The notes under the pieces are model-generated. The model was not told the origin of the DNA and made no database searches. It saw only the letters and a program-made list of their open reading frames with translations. From NCBI GenBank assembly GCA_009920765.1, contig RFZJ01000019.1, positions 1 to 52,357 of the forward strand: a DNA stretch of 52,357 bases, written 5' to 3'. The position numbers and the translations under genes were made by a program. Positions 38,041-46,597 of the stretch are shown piece by piece (position 1 is the stretch's first letter; each line of letters opens with the position of its first letter). Source of the DNA: Planctomycetota bacterium (GTDB lineage: Bacteria > Planctomycetota > Planctomycetia > Gemmatales > Gemmataceae).

Positions 38041-40182
38041 CTATAAGAATAGCATACCAACCTGAAAAGTTAACAATGCAGCCAAATAAGCCAGGCTAGT
38101 CATGTAGACAAAAGTAAACGCAGGCCATAACCAAGTACCTGTTTCCTGCCTGATGACCATCAAGGTGGAACCACACTGGCAGCAAAGAGCAAAGAAGACC
38201 ATCAAGGAAAGAGCAGAAGGCACCTTAAACAATAAAGGTTGATCTGGATCATCATTCCAGTGAGCCTTCTGGAGAATTTCCAAGAGTTGTTGTTCATCTT
38301 GGGTATCTTTACCAAGGCCAAAAACAATTCCCAAAGTACCCACCACCACTTCCCTTGCTGGGAAACTTGCAAGAGTGGCGACACCAATCCGCCAATCCCA
38401 GCCTAGAGGTTTGACCACGGGCTCGATTGATCTCCCTACCCGACCCAGAAAACTATTCTTTTTCCAATCCAATAAAAGGGCATCCTGCTGCTCCTTATTC
38501 TCGGTCGCAGCAATGAGTTCGGGATAATTTTCACCTGTCGAAGAAACATATGGAAAATATAAGACGGCCCATATTAGCACCATGGTGGCAGCGATCAAAG
38601 TCCCCGCCCTTTTCAAAAACGACAAGGACGCCTCGTATATTCTTGCAAAAACAACAGTAAAAGAAGGCATTTTGTAAACAGGAAGTTCCATCAAAAAGGG
38701 TGCGCCCTTGCCTTTTAATATCGTGCTTTTAAATAGCATGGCAGCAATTGGTGCAGTAATAAAGCCGATGCCATACATCAAAAAAAGCACAAATCCGGGA
38801 AACCACCAACCATAACCTTCGGTCAAAAACGCTCCGATGAAAAGCACATACACAGGCAACCGTGCAGAACAACTCATCAAGGGTGCAACCAAAATAGTTG
38901 CAAGCCTGTCCCTTTTATCTTCAATAACCCTGGTCGCAAGAACCCCGGGAACAGCACATGCCACGGAAGAAAGAAGTGGGATAAAAGATTTCCCGCTAAG
39001 CCCGCATTTAGCCATTACTCGATCCATCAAAAATGCGGCACGGGCCATATAACCACAGTCTTCAAGAATTGAAAGAAAACCAAAGAGGATGACAATCTGG
39101 GGCAAGAACACCACCACACCACCAACGCCCTCTAACAACCCATCAACCAACAAACTTCGAAACATCCCCTCAGGTAGAAGGCTTTCCAACCCCTGACCCA
39201 CAAAGTTTTTCCCTTCTCCAATCCATTCCATCAATGGCTTTGCCAAAACGAACAAAGCCGTAAACATCAAAAACATGATCAGAAAGAAAAAGAACATGCC
39301 AAGGACTTTATGCGTAAGAATCCTGTCCACCCTGTCCGTAAACCCAGTCACCTTATTTTCAGGTTTCCGTATGCAAGGCTGCACCAACTCACGAATCCAG
39401 GAGTAGCGACTTTTAGCTTCGATGCTAACCAAATTAATTCCAACCGATTCAAGCGCCTTTCTGCCTTCTAAAATGGCAGGGGCGAGGCTAAGGGCCAACT
39501 TCCGCTCAAGTTGCTGGGCCAAAAAACCATCGGTTTCAAAGAGCAATCGCCCTGCTAGAAATAGTGAGCCTTTATCACCCAGAAGACCAAGGATTTTTTC
39601 CCTATTGTTTATCACCTCCGGCAAAAACAACGGAACCGGGGGCATACACTTTTCGGTTTGCAATGAAACAATTGCATTTTTCAATTCGTCCACACCTTTG
39701 CGCTTCGAAGCATGAATTGGGACAACAGGTATTCCTAATTTTTCTGAAAGGGCTTTAAAATTAATCTGAACCCCACCTGCAGTAGCTAAATCCACCATGC
39801 TTAGTGCCAATATCACTGGCAATCCAGTCTCAAAAGCCTGGGTTGCAAGATATAAATTTCTCTCCAAATTTGAAGCATCTGCAATGACCAGCAAGGCATC
39901 CGGCACCTTTTCCAGCGGATTTAATCCGAGCACCAATTCAACGGAAAGAAGTTCATCAGGGCTGCGAGGCGCAAGGCTATATGTGCCTGGTATGTCCAAG
40001 ATTTCAATTACACTGGATTGATGAACAAAGCTGCCTTTTTTTATTTCAACCGTAACGCCTGGGTAATTCCCCACCCGATGATTGAGCCCTGTAAGGACAT
40101 TAAACAACGTGGTTTTACCTGTATTGGGATTTCCCAGCAGTGCGATTCTAAATGATTTTAATGGTGGTGTGATTTCATGCAT
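38041..40182 (-). CDS. feoB: Ferrous iron transporter B
   Basis: A GTP-dependent inner-membrane ferrous iron permease. The cytosolic G-domain (1-170) has G1 GNPNTGKTT (residues 17-25), G3 DIPGTYSLA, and G4 as SMVD where NxxD is usual; a helical spacer (170-270) follows. The membrane part has the two gate repeats, with the conserved Cys in SSVACAVPGV and LMSCSARLPVYV. 713 residues is normal. It lies 14 bases after feoA. The Shine-Dalgarno is weak, so coupling to feoA may help. Confidence 0.95.
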   Translation of the reverse strand: MHEITPPLKSFRIALLGNPNTGKTTLFNVLTGLNHRVGNYPGVTVEIKKGSFVHQSSVIEILDIPGTYSLAPRSPDELLSVELVLGLNPLEKVPDALLVIADASNLERNLYLATQAFETGLPVILALSMVDLATAGGVQINFKALSEKLGIPVVPIHASKRKGVDELKNAIVSLQTEKCMPPVPLFLPEVINNREKILGLLGDKGSLFLAGRLLFETDGFLAQQLERKLALSLAPAILEGRKALESVGINLVSIEAKSRYSWIRELVQPCIRKPENKVTGFTDRVDRILTHKVLGMFFFFLIMFLMFTALFVLAKPLMEWIGEGKNFVGQGLESLLPEGMFRSLLVDGLLEGVGGVVVFLPQIVILFGFLSILEDCGYMARAAFLMDRVMAKCGLSGKSFIPLLSSVACAVPGVLATRVIEDKRDRLATILVAPLMSCSARLPVYVLFIGAFLTEGYGWWFPGFVLFLMYGIGFITAPIAAMLFKSTILKGKGAPFLMELPVYKMPSFTVVFARIYEASLSFLKRAGTLIAATMVLIWAVLYFPYVSSTGENYPELIAATENKEQQDALLLDWKKNSFLGRVGRSIEPVVKPLGWDWRIGVATLASFPAREVVVGTLGIVFGLGKDTQDEQQLLEILQKAHWNDDPDQPLLFKVPSALSLMVFFALCCQCGSTLMVIRQETGTWLWPAFTFVYMTSLAYLAALLTFQVGMLFL

Positions 40183-40196
40183 TGGTAAAAAACCAT

Positions 40197-40424
40197 CTAG
40201 AAAACTTGGACTGTAACCCGAGCCGCCTCGGACTTGCGTATACTCAAGCGATACCCCTGCACTTTAATTTCCAAGGGGTCACCCATGGGAGCGGAAGCAA
40301 CTAATTCAAAAGGTTCACTTTCAATTACTCCCATTTCCATCAACCTCTGGGCGATTGCATCTTCTCCCTTAATTGAAGAAATAACGCCCTTGCACCCTAT
40401 CGGTACTTGATCAAGCGTAGGCAT
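40197..40424 (-). CDS. feoA: FeoA-family SH3-like protein
   Basis: A small cytosolic SH3-fold accessory to FeoB, 75 residues. GVISSIKGED, AIAQRLMEMGVIESEPFELVASAPMGDPLEIKVQGYRLSIR is the usual pattern, given here in two parts. Predicted to act with FeoB or its G-domain. It is the second of two FeoA genes ahead of feoB. Confidence 0.85.
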   Translation of the reverse strand: MPTLDQVPIGCKGVISSIKGEDAIAQRLMEMGVIESEPFELVASAPMGDPLEIKVQGYRLSIRKSEAARVTVQVF

Positions 40425-40471
40425 GAAAAAGATCTCTGGAGAAAAAGAAGATTACTTGTGAGGGGAGAAAA

Positions 40472-40702
40472 TCAAATAACTGGGCGAACCATGATCGTGC
40501 AATCTGAATAAAGACACCCCAAACTGAGCCTTGATTCACCAATTTTGAGCAAACATGTTTGCCCCTGCTGCAACATGCAAAGTTTACAGCCATTCATCAC
40601 ACCTAACTCAGAAAGGCGAGAGACAATGTTTGGGTTACCCGAAACATTTGTAACTTCGGCCCATTCGCCGGATTCAAGCATGGTTAGAGGGATATCATTC
40701 AT
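40472..40702 (-). CDS. feoA: Second FeoA-family protein
   Basis: A divergent FeoA (76 residues): AEVTNVSGNPNIVSRLSELGV, NGCKLCMLQQGQTCLLKIGESRLSLG. It shares the fold with the next gene but has three Cys (C-x-L-x(7)-C and a later one) that the other lacks, which might bind metal. It is the first gene of the operon and lies just downstream of the Fur-box-like element. Confidence 0.8.
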   Translation of the reverse strand: MNDIPLTMLESGEWAEVTNVSGNPNIVSRLSELGVMNGCKLCMLQQGQTCLLKIGESRLSLGCLYSDCTIMVRPVI

Positions 40703-40725
40703 ACTATTAGCAGTTCCACATCTTG

Positions 40726-40744
40726 TTGAGATTGCGTCTCACAA
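40726..40744 (-). promoter_or_regulatory. Fur-box-like palindrome ahead of the feo operon
   Basis: The element TTGAGATTGCGTCTCACAA has a TGAGA-N5-TCTCA core, close to Fur operators such as TGAGA-N-TCTCA forms in other bacteria. It lies between the predicted -10 and the first start codon, over the transcript start. That position would let Fur block the promoter when iron is plentiful. Confidence 0.5.
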
Positions 40745-40746
40745 TC

Positions 40747-40774
40747 ATCTTAACCTACTGTAATCAAAGGTCAA
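40747..40774 (-). promoter_or_regulatory. Promoter for the feo operon
   Basis: Read on the minus strand, TTGACC (40769-40774) and TAAGAT (40747-40752) are separated by 16 bases. TTGACC matches the -35 at five of six positions and TAAGAT matches the -10 at four. The Fur-like palindrome begins two bases downstream. Confidence 0.6.
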
Positions 40775-40809
40775 GCATTTTCTGCTCTTCAATAAAAAAA
40801 CTATTTCTC

Positions 40810-40848
40810 TTGCTTCTAAACACCAGTAACTATACTTATGTATACATA
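40810..40848 (+). promoter_or_regulatory. Promoter with a 12-bp palindrome, ImmA/IrrE-like gene
   Basis: A -35-like TTGCTT (40810-40815) and -10-like TATACT (40831-40836) are 15 bases apart, slightly short. A perfect palindrome TATGTATACATA (40837-40848) follows directly at the expected transcript start, as an operator would. The gene start is 24 bases beyond. Confidence 0.4.
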
Positions 40849-40871
40849 GTGCTGAAGGAAGGAGTACGAAC

Positions 40872-41576
40872 TTGAACGACAATCCGCTCTACGATCTCCA
40901 CGCTTTATTGGACAACTTGGTCCAGGAATTTATGGCTAAAGCTTCCTTGCATCAACCTCCCATCGATGCCGAGGCTCTCTCCAAGGCCAAAGCCTGGCAA
41001 TTACTTGATCTGGATGCGCCATCTATCCACTCAAAAAAATCTGTCCAGGTTTTCGATCCGAAAGAAGCGGAAGGTTCAGATGTCAAAAAACAATGGCTTG
41101 CCGCCCAGACCCTTGCTAGCTCTCTACAAAAAGAAGCCAAGGTTCGCTGGGAAAAACTTAATGGCAACCAACCTGCCTTCGGTATTTCTTTCATCAATCT
41201 TATCGCCCAGCGCATTCTTGTACCCACACACTGGCTAAAAAGCCTTGTTTTGAAGTTGGATTACGATTTGCTGGAACTTAAGCGCATTTTCAAAACCTCC
41301 GCTTACGAAGTTATCGCCTTGCGATTGCTCGACCTTGAGAATCCATGCATCATTACAATTGTTGACAATGGGCACATTTTTAAGCGCAAAAGCAACTGCT
41401 GCAATCCACCTAAAATTCTTTCTCCAACCGAAGCCATGGTTTTAGACTATGTCCACGAAAACAGCAGAACCAAAAGGATAAATGATCAGGGTTGGCAGGT
41501 TACGGGTTGGCCTGTTCATCAACTCGATTGGCGCAGGGAAATCCTGCGCAGCATCCCTCCTGAATTTCCAGATTAA
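40872..41576 (+). CDS. ImmA/IrrE-like protein without the HExxH motif
   Basis: Predicted cytosolic protein of 234 residues. Its second half, with the INLIAQRILVPTHWLK helix, a DYDLLELKRIFKTSAYEVIALRLLDL block and an ITIVDNGHIFKRK strand pair, matches the C-terminal part of ImmA/IrrE metallo-endopeptidases. At the place of HExxH the protein reads Q79-T-L-A-S83 (AAQTLASS), so it cannot bind zinc in the usual way. It is likely a pseudoenzyme or DNA-binding regulator. The start is TTG at 40872 with AAGGAG nine bases before it. A palindrome lies at its promoter. Confidence 0.65.
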   Translation: MNDNPLYDLHALLDNLVQEFMAKASLHQPPIDAEALSKAKAWQLLDLDAPSIHSKKSVQVFDPKEAEGSDVKKQWLAAQTLASSLQKEAKVRWEKLNGNQPAFGISFINLIAQRILVPTHWLKSLVLKLDYDLLELKRIFKTSAYEVIALRLLDLENPCIITIVDNGHIFKRKSNCCNPPKILSPTEAMVLDYVHENSRTKRINDQGWQVTGWPVHQLDWRREILRSIPPEFPD

Positions 41577-41632
41577 CTAATTCCCTCCTTATCAATGCCA
41601 ATTTCATAAAACATTGGATATCTAAAGCATTT

Positions 41633-41661
41633 TTGCTGGCAGATACTGCAATCTGTGATAA
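41633..41661 (+). promoter_or_regulatory. Sigma-70-type promoter for the DUF1080 gene
   Basis: TTGCTG (41633-41638) and TGATAA (41656-41661) are 17 bases apart. A strong AAGGAG stands seven bases before the ATG at 41704. Confidence 0.5.
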
Positions 41662-41703
41662 AACATTATTTCTTGCCTGCTATTTTCACCAAGGAGTTTA
41701 CCG

Positions 41704-42687
41704 ATGAACTTGTCTCGTCTTTTTGCTTTCACTCTCGCATCTTCCTTTGCTGTTTTTTCCTTAGGGCTTGCACAAGATCCAAGCCAAACCGATGCCACCA
41801 AGGCTGGCCCAGATTTTGCCCTTCAAGGTGAATACGAGGGATCCGCAACCTTAAATTCCGGTTCCAAAAAGTTTGGTGCACAAGTCGTTGCCAAAGGCGA
41901 TGGCAAATTCATGATAAAACTTCACTCTGGTGGACTGCCCGGCCAAACCGGTTTCGATCCCAGCGTAAAACCCATGATTCTCACTGCCGCCACCAAAGAT
42001 GGCAAAGTTGAAATCACAGGTAAGGATATTTCAGGCACCATTCAAAATGGCAAGCTAAGCATCAAAGACAACATGAAACTTGATCTTGCAATGGCAAAAG
42101 TTGAACGGACTAGTCCAACCATCGGAAAAACTGCACCCGAAGGCGCCATAGTTCTGTTTGATGGCAAAAACGCAGATGAATGGAATAATGGCAAACTTGT
42201 CGAAGGCAACCTTCTCAACAACGGAATCACGAGCAAGAAAAAGTTCACTAATTTTACGATGCACATGGAATTCAGACTTCCTTACATGCCCAAGGCTTCT
42301 GGCCAAGGCCGTGGTAATTCTGGCCTTTATCTGCAAGACCGTTACGAAGTTCAAATTTTGGATAGCTTTGGCCTCGAGGGTAAAAACAACGAGTGTGGTG
42401 GAATCTACACACAGTTTGAACCTAGCGTTAACGCCTGTTTTCCTCCCCTTGTTTGGCAGACTTACGATATTAATTATGTAGCTGCCAAGTTTGATGAATC
42501 TGGCAAAAAAATTGCCCCTGCTGAAGCAACAATTTACCACAACGGCATCAAAATCCATGACAAGATTCAATTCAAGGGCTCTACAGGTGGTGGCAAACCC
42601 GAAACCAAGGATGCGGGGCCCTTTCAGCTCCAAAACCACGGCAACCCTGTTTATTTCCGCAACATCTGGGTTTTGGAATCCAAATAA
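41704..42687 (+). CDS. Secreted DUF1080 (3-keto-disaccharide hydrolase-like) protein
   Basis: A signal peptide (1-23, GLA-QDP) and a small N-terminal beta domain (about 40-135) lead into a DUF1080 jelly-roll (about 145-325), with the GAIVLFDGKNADEWN opening and the FTMHMEFRLPYMP, RGNSGLYLQDRYEVQILDS and GGIYTQF strands. Members of this family include 3-keto-disaccharide hydrolases and glucosidase-like enzymes of planctomycetes. The gene is complete, with its own promoter and a strong terminator, so it appears monocistronic. Confidence 0.88.
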   Translation: MNLSRLFAFTLASSFAVFSLGLAQDPSQTDATKAGPDFALQGEYEGSATLNSGSKKFGAQVVAKGDGKFMIKLHSGGLPGQTGFDPSVKPMILTAATKDGKVEITGKDISGTIQNGKLSIKDNMKLDLAMAKVERTSPTIGKTAPEGAIVLFDGKNADEWNNGKLVEGNLLNNGITSKKKFTNFTMHMEFRLPYMPKASGQGRGNSGLYLQDRYEVQILDSFGLEGKNNECGGIYTQFEPSVNACFPPLVWQTYDINYVAAKFDESGKKIAPAEATIYHNGIKIHDKIQFKGSTGGGKPETKDAGPFQLQNHGNPVYFRNIWVLESK

Positions 42688-42706
42688 TACTAATTGATAC
42701 ATAATC

Positions 42707-42740
42707 AAAAAAAGCCAGAGCGATTCGCCCTGGCTTTTTT
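42707..42740 (+). terminator. Rho-independent terminator
   Basis: An AAAAAAGCCAG/CTGGCTTTTTT stem of 11 bp, with a nested GCG/CGC and a six-T run, follows the DUF1080 stop. The stem is symmetrical, so it may work in both directions, but only the plus-strand gene lies before it. Confidence 0.85.
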
Positions 42741-42908
42741 CTTTTCATCATTAAACAACTTCAAACAACAAGACAATTTTTTATCATTTCAACTCAATAT
42801 TTCTTATTTAAAACCGTCGCTTCACCATTAATTGTGCGATAAGATAAACTAAGATATTTATTGACTACAAAGAGTAATGCCCAAATTTTCGATGTCTAGG
42901 TTCCAATA

Positions 42909-45647
42909 ATGATTTTAACTTGCAAGCGATGTGGCAACACGAACCCATTAGAAGCATCCTTCTGCTTTTTCGATGGCCAGTTGTTACAAAATGAAAATAA
43001 CCCATCACTCTCTAAAAAGCCCGAACTTGCAATTCCATTTGTTTTTCCAGGTGGCAGAAAATGTGTCAGTTTTGATGAACTGGTTTTAACCATCCTTGAT
43101 GAATGGAGTGAATCAAAGAAATTACTTAAGGACGGAGCTTTTGCAAAGTTTTTTCAAAAAATTGGCAGGCCTGATCTTTCCGTCCGCTCCGAAAAATGCA
43201 GGGTTTTCCCAGATGCAGACCTGGGTGTTGACGAACTAATCAATTGTCTTCCCGTTTCCATTGATTTAAAGCCCGAACTTCAAACCGAAACCGAAAGGAT
43301 CAATCTTGGTATTTTAAAACCGGGCAATGATCGAGATTTATACATTCAGCTAAAAAACACCGGCTTGGGAATGATCAAAGGCTCTGCTGTTATTAATTGC
43401 CCCGATTTCTGGATCACCTTGGGCGATGGTTCAGGTACCAACCAGAAAGCCCTGCATTTCATCAACGAATTTAAACTTCACGTAAGAATCCAAGGCAAAC
43501 GACTCAGGGCCTCCGACAAAACCCTTAATGCAAAAATCACCATTGAAACCAATGGCGGTTCCCAGGAAGTATTGATCACTGCTGAAATTCCTGTAATCCC
43601 TTTTTCCGTCGGCTGCCTTGCAGGCGCTATATCGCCAAGAAAACTTGCATCCTTAGCCAAGGTAAACCCAAAAGAAGCGGGAAAATTATTTGAAGATAAT
43701 TCGGTGCAGGATTGGTATAAAAGCAATGGTTGGACCTACCCAGTTCCGGGCCCCGCAGCTTCCGGGGTTGCAGCAGTGCAACAGTTTTTTGAAGCTCTTG
43801 GGTTAGTCGAAGCCCCACAAGTTTTCCTTGAACCCAGATCCCACGAATGTTCAGGAAATCCTGGCGAAAAAATCAGCCTGACCTTCACCATCTTTAGCAA
43901 CGAAAAAAGGCATGTTTATGCACACGCAACAAATACCCCCACGGCGCCTTGGATAATTTGCAAGCCTACCGATTCAGAAAAAAACAAGGCTGTAATTACA
44001 GTCGAAGTCCTTATACCTGATTATCCTCCCGGCCAAGTGGAAGGTAGAATCAATATTTTCTCAAATGGTGGAAAGGTATTCAGACCAAGAATCTATTTAA
44101 CCATATTGGGATCTGCCAACATATTGCCGCCTCCGCTTCCCGTACTAAAAACCCCACCGGCAGAACCAGACATTACTTTAAGTCCAATTGGAACCCCAGA
44201 GCCCAATGAGATTGAACCCTATAAATTCCAAGGAATGCCTGCAATAGTCCTAGCAGGTCTTTTAATTCTTGGTATATGTGCAGCAATTACCCGGGATGTG
44301 CTTTCTTTCTCAAAACCCATGGAAAACAATGATGGCTTATCCAAAGTACTCAAAACCGAAAAACCAGATATGAACCCGTTGGTGTTTCTTACCTTCAATG
44401 AAGCCGACACACAGGTTTCTTTTGGTGCCGGCCTTACTGCCAAACCAACCGGCGGAAAAGCTAAAGCCAACAATGTAGGAATCCAAGAGGCACACATGTC
44501 TTTTTGCATTCACACAAAGCCGACCGATAAAAACAGCAAGGCTAAACGACTGATGCGCGACACGGATGGTTTCACAAATAATGCCGTTACTCGTATCAAT
44601 GGGAACGATTGGTTTTTTGGACAGGGCCCACTCAAATTCCGTGAAAAAGCATCTCCCGAATTCATCCTTGAGGCAAACAAGCACTACAACGGCCATTGGC
44701 TCAAAATGAAGCAAATTATCCCCGAAAGCGAAACCCCCTTTCTAGGCAAAGGCTACACGTCCGTTTGGGCAATGACTAATCCTTCTGTTGAAATAACACA
44801 AAGCCTAAGAATCATACCTGGGGCCCAAACCAACAAGTTAGACACCGTCCTTGTCCGCTATAAAATTGAAAACAGGGGTAACAAGAATCTTAACATTGGA
44901 TTCAGAACCCTTTTAGACACATTCATTGGCAGCAACGATGGTGTCCCCTTTTTAATTCCGGGTGATTCCGAACTATGCAGTTCCAGCAAAATCATGAACG
45001 GTGCAAGTGTTCCAGATTTTCTTCAGGCGCTTGAAAATAATGACCTTAACAACCCGGGAACTGTTGCCAACCTTAGCCTTCTAAATCCTGGATTGGAAAA
45101 ACCCTCCAAACTAACTCTGGGATGCTGGCCTGATTATCGTCTAAACAAAATTTTAACTGATGGCGAGAAATGCAAGGAAGCTTTTACTCTGTGGGATGTA
45201 CCTGTCGGAAAAATCAATACTCTTAACCCCGCTGATTCTGCGGTCACCATGTATTGGGAACCCACTCTTGTACTTCCATTTAAAACCAGAGAAGTTGGCT
45301 ACTCTTATGGATTGGGTACTTTTGCGGGTAGCCAGGGCCAGGGCCAGCTTGCTCTTACTGCTGGAGGTTCATTCCAACCCAATGGCGAGTTCACCCTTAC
45401 CGCTTATGTTTCTAGCCACTCCTCAAAAGACACTCTCGACCTGATCATCCCAGAAGGTTTCAAACTACTGGAAGGCTCACCTAAAACCCCACTTCGCGAT
45501 TCCCAATCCAAATATGCCATTTCATGGAAACTAAAAGCTCCGTCTTCCGAAGGCGACTTCTCCTTTAAAATTCAGTCTTCAAAAAACTTCAAGGAAGAAC
45601 TTGAAATAAGAATTCGTAAAGCAATTCTTGGTGGCGTGTTCGGCTAA
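42909..45647 (+). CDS. Large zinc-ribbon membrane protein, planctomycete type
   Basis: The function is not known. The N-terminal ribbon C5-x2-C8 with later Cys (FCFFDG) is short one canonical Cys. A basic-rich helical region follows, with KLASLAKVNPKEAG. Two or more Ig-like/DUF1573-type beta domains (about 110-235 and 300-410) are followed by one membrane helix at 443-465 (MPAIVLAGLLILGICAAI). The C-terminal half (about 470-912) is beta-rich with GAGLTAKPTGGKAK, an LNIGFRTLLDTFIGSNDGVPF block and FNPNGEF-type motifs; it is predicted outside the cytosol. 912 residues. The FHA membrane protein starts 17 bases later, so they are an operon. Confidence 0.7.
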   Translation: MILTCKRCGNTNPLEASFCFFDGQLLQNENNPSLSKKPELAIPFVFPGGRKCVSFDELVLTILDEWSESKKLLKDGAFAKFFQKIGRPDLSVRSEKCRVFPDADLGVDELINCLPVSIDLKPELQTETERINLGILKPGNDRDLYIQLKNTGLGMIKGSAVINCPDFWITLGDGSGTNQKALHFINEFKLHVRIQGKRLRASDKTLNAKITIETNGGSQEVLITAEIPVIPFSVGCLAGAISPRKLASLAKVNPKEAGKLFEDNSVQDWYKSNGWTYPVPGPAASGVAAVQQFFEALGLVEAPQVFLEPRSHECSGNPGEKISLTFTIFSNEKRHVYAHATNTPTAPWIICKPTDSEKNKAVITVEVLIPDYPPGQVEGRINIFSNGGKVFRPRIYLTILGSANILPPPLPVLKTPPAEPDITLSPIGTPEPNEIEPYKFQGMPAIVLAGLLILGICAAITRDVLSFSKPMENNDGLSKVLKTEKPDMNPLVFLTFNEADTQVSFGAGLTAKPTGGKAKANNVGIQEAHMSFCIHTKPTDKNSKAKRLMRDTDGFTNNAVTRINGNDWFFGQGPLKFREKASPEFILEANKHYNGHWLKMKQIIPESETPFLGKGYTSVWAMTNPSVEITQSLRIIPGAQTNKLDTVLVRYKIENRGNKNLNIGFRTLLDTFIGSNDGVPFLIPGDSELCSSSKIMNGASVPDFLQALENNDLNNPGTVANLSLLNPGLEKPSKLTLGCWPDYRLNKILTDGEKCKEAFTLWDVPVGKINTLNPADSAVTMYWEPTLVLPFKTREVGYSYGLGTFAGSQGQGQLALTAGGSFQPNGEFTLTAYVSSHSSKDTLDLIIPEGFKLLEGSPKTPLRDSQSKYAISWKLKAPSSEGDFSFKIQSSKNFKEELEIRIRKAILGGVFG

Positions 45648-45664
45648 ACTAGGGATTAAAAATT

Positions 45665-46564
45665 GTGTCTCTTCGATTATTTGTAATTTACTGTGCACTT
45701 ATTGGCGGGCTCTGCTCCTATGCGGGCTGGGCCATGGGCCTCTCTATCACTTCAGAAGGCTTCTTAAGGGCAGCATTAAAAGGCCTTTTTGCTGGCACCC
45801 TAATAGGCGCGGGATTAAGCCTGCTAGATTCCATTTGGAACAGCCGGGGCATCCTTTTCACATTTTGTCATTCCTTGGTTGCTTCAATTTTTGCTGGCGT
45901 AGGCGGATTTCTTGGTGGCATCATTGGGGAATTTCTTTTCAACATCCATAGCTCCCTCATTATTGCTGGATGGTTATTCACCGGGCTTCTAATCGGCATG
46001 GCCATTTCTGCATTCGAACTACTTATTTCATTAAACAATATCCAAGCAAAAAACTTTGCAATTTCCAAAGCTTTAAAATGTATGGTTGGGGGATCAATGG
46101 GCGGGCTGTTGGGTGGAGGAATTTTTTATTCGGTTTTATTACTCTGGGTGGCACGTTTTGGACCTGGTATATTCTGGACTCCCGCAGCCATTGGTTTTTC
46201 TGTTCTGGGAATTTGCATCGGGCTTTTCATCGGGCTGGCCCAAGTTTTGATTAAAGAAGCGTGGGTTAGGGTTGAAAACGGCCGCTGGCAGGGTAAGGAA
46301 TTAATCCTTGCAAAACCTGTTTCTGTAATCGGACGCAAAGAAGGCTGCGAAATCGCCTTGTTTGGCGATCGCAATCTTGCCCCCGAACATGCCTGCATTA
46401 GAAAACGCGAAAACGGTTTTTATCTTGTGGACCTCGACAGTCCGGATGGAACTTATCTAAACAAAAAAAGAATGCGGGAAGAAACCGCTCTTCAGTCAGA
46501 TGATATTATCCAGGTAGGCGCAACCAAGCTAAAGTTTCTTGAAAAAACTAAAAGCCATAATTGA
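45665..46564 (+). CDS. Polytopic membrane protein with C-terminal FHA domain
   Basis: The start is GTG at 45665. Six to seven glycine-rich membrane helices occupy residues 5-195 (for example LKGLFAGTLIGAGLSLLDS and GGSMGGLLGGGIFYSVLL), then a cytosolic FHA domain (about 205-295) with VIGRKEG, APEH at the conserved position, and SPDGTYLNKKRM. FHA domains bind phosphothreonine, so a membrane signalling or scaffold role linked to Ser/Thr kinases is likely. It is co-transcribed with the zinc-ribbon protein gene. Confidence 0.85.
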   Translation: MSLRLFVIYCALIGGLCSYAGWAMGLSITSEGFLRAALKGLFAGTLIGAGLSLLDSIWNSRGILFTFCHSLVASIFAGVGGFLGGIIGEFLFNIHSSLIIAGWLFTGLLIGMAISAFELLISLNNIQAKNFAISKALKCMVGGSMGGLLGGGIFYSVLLLWVARFGPGIFWTPAAIGFSVLGICIGLFIGLAQVLIKEAWVRVENGRWQGKELILAKPVSVIGRKEGCEIALFGDRNLAPEHACIRKRENGFYLVDLDSPDGTYLNKKRMREETALQSDDIIQVGATKLKFLEKTKSHN

Positions 46565-46597
46565 TATTCTAGTTTTTCAAACTCACGTTCTTGTAGT

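Noticed and set aside
42055..42708. 217-aa minus-strand frame over the DUF1080 gene
   Set aside because: It overlaps a complete, well-supported gene and has no recognisable domain.
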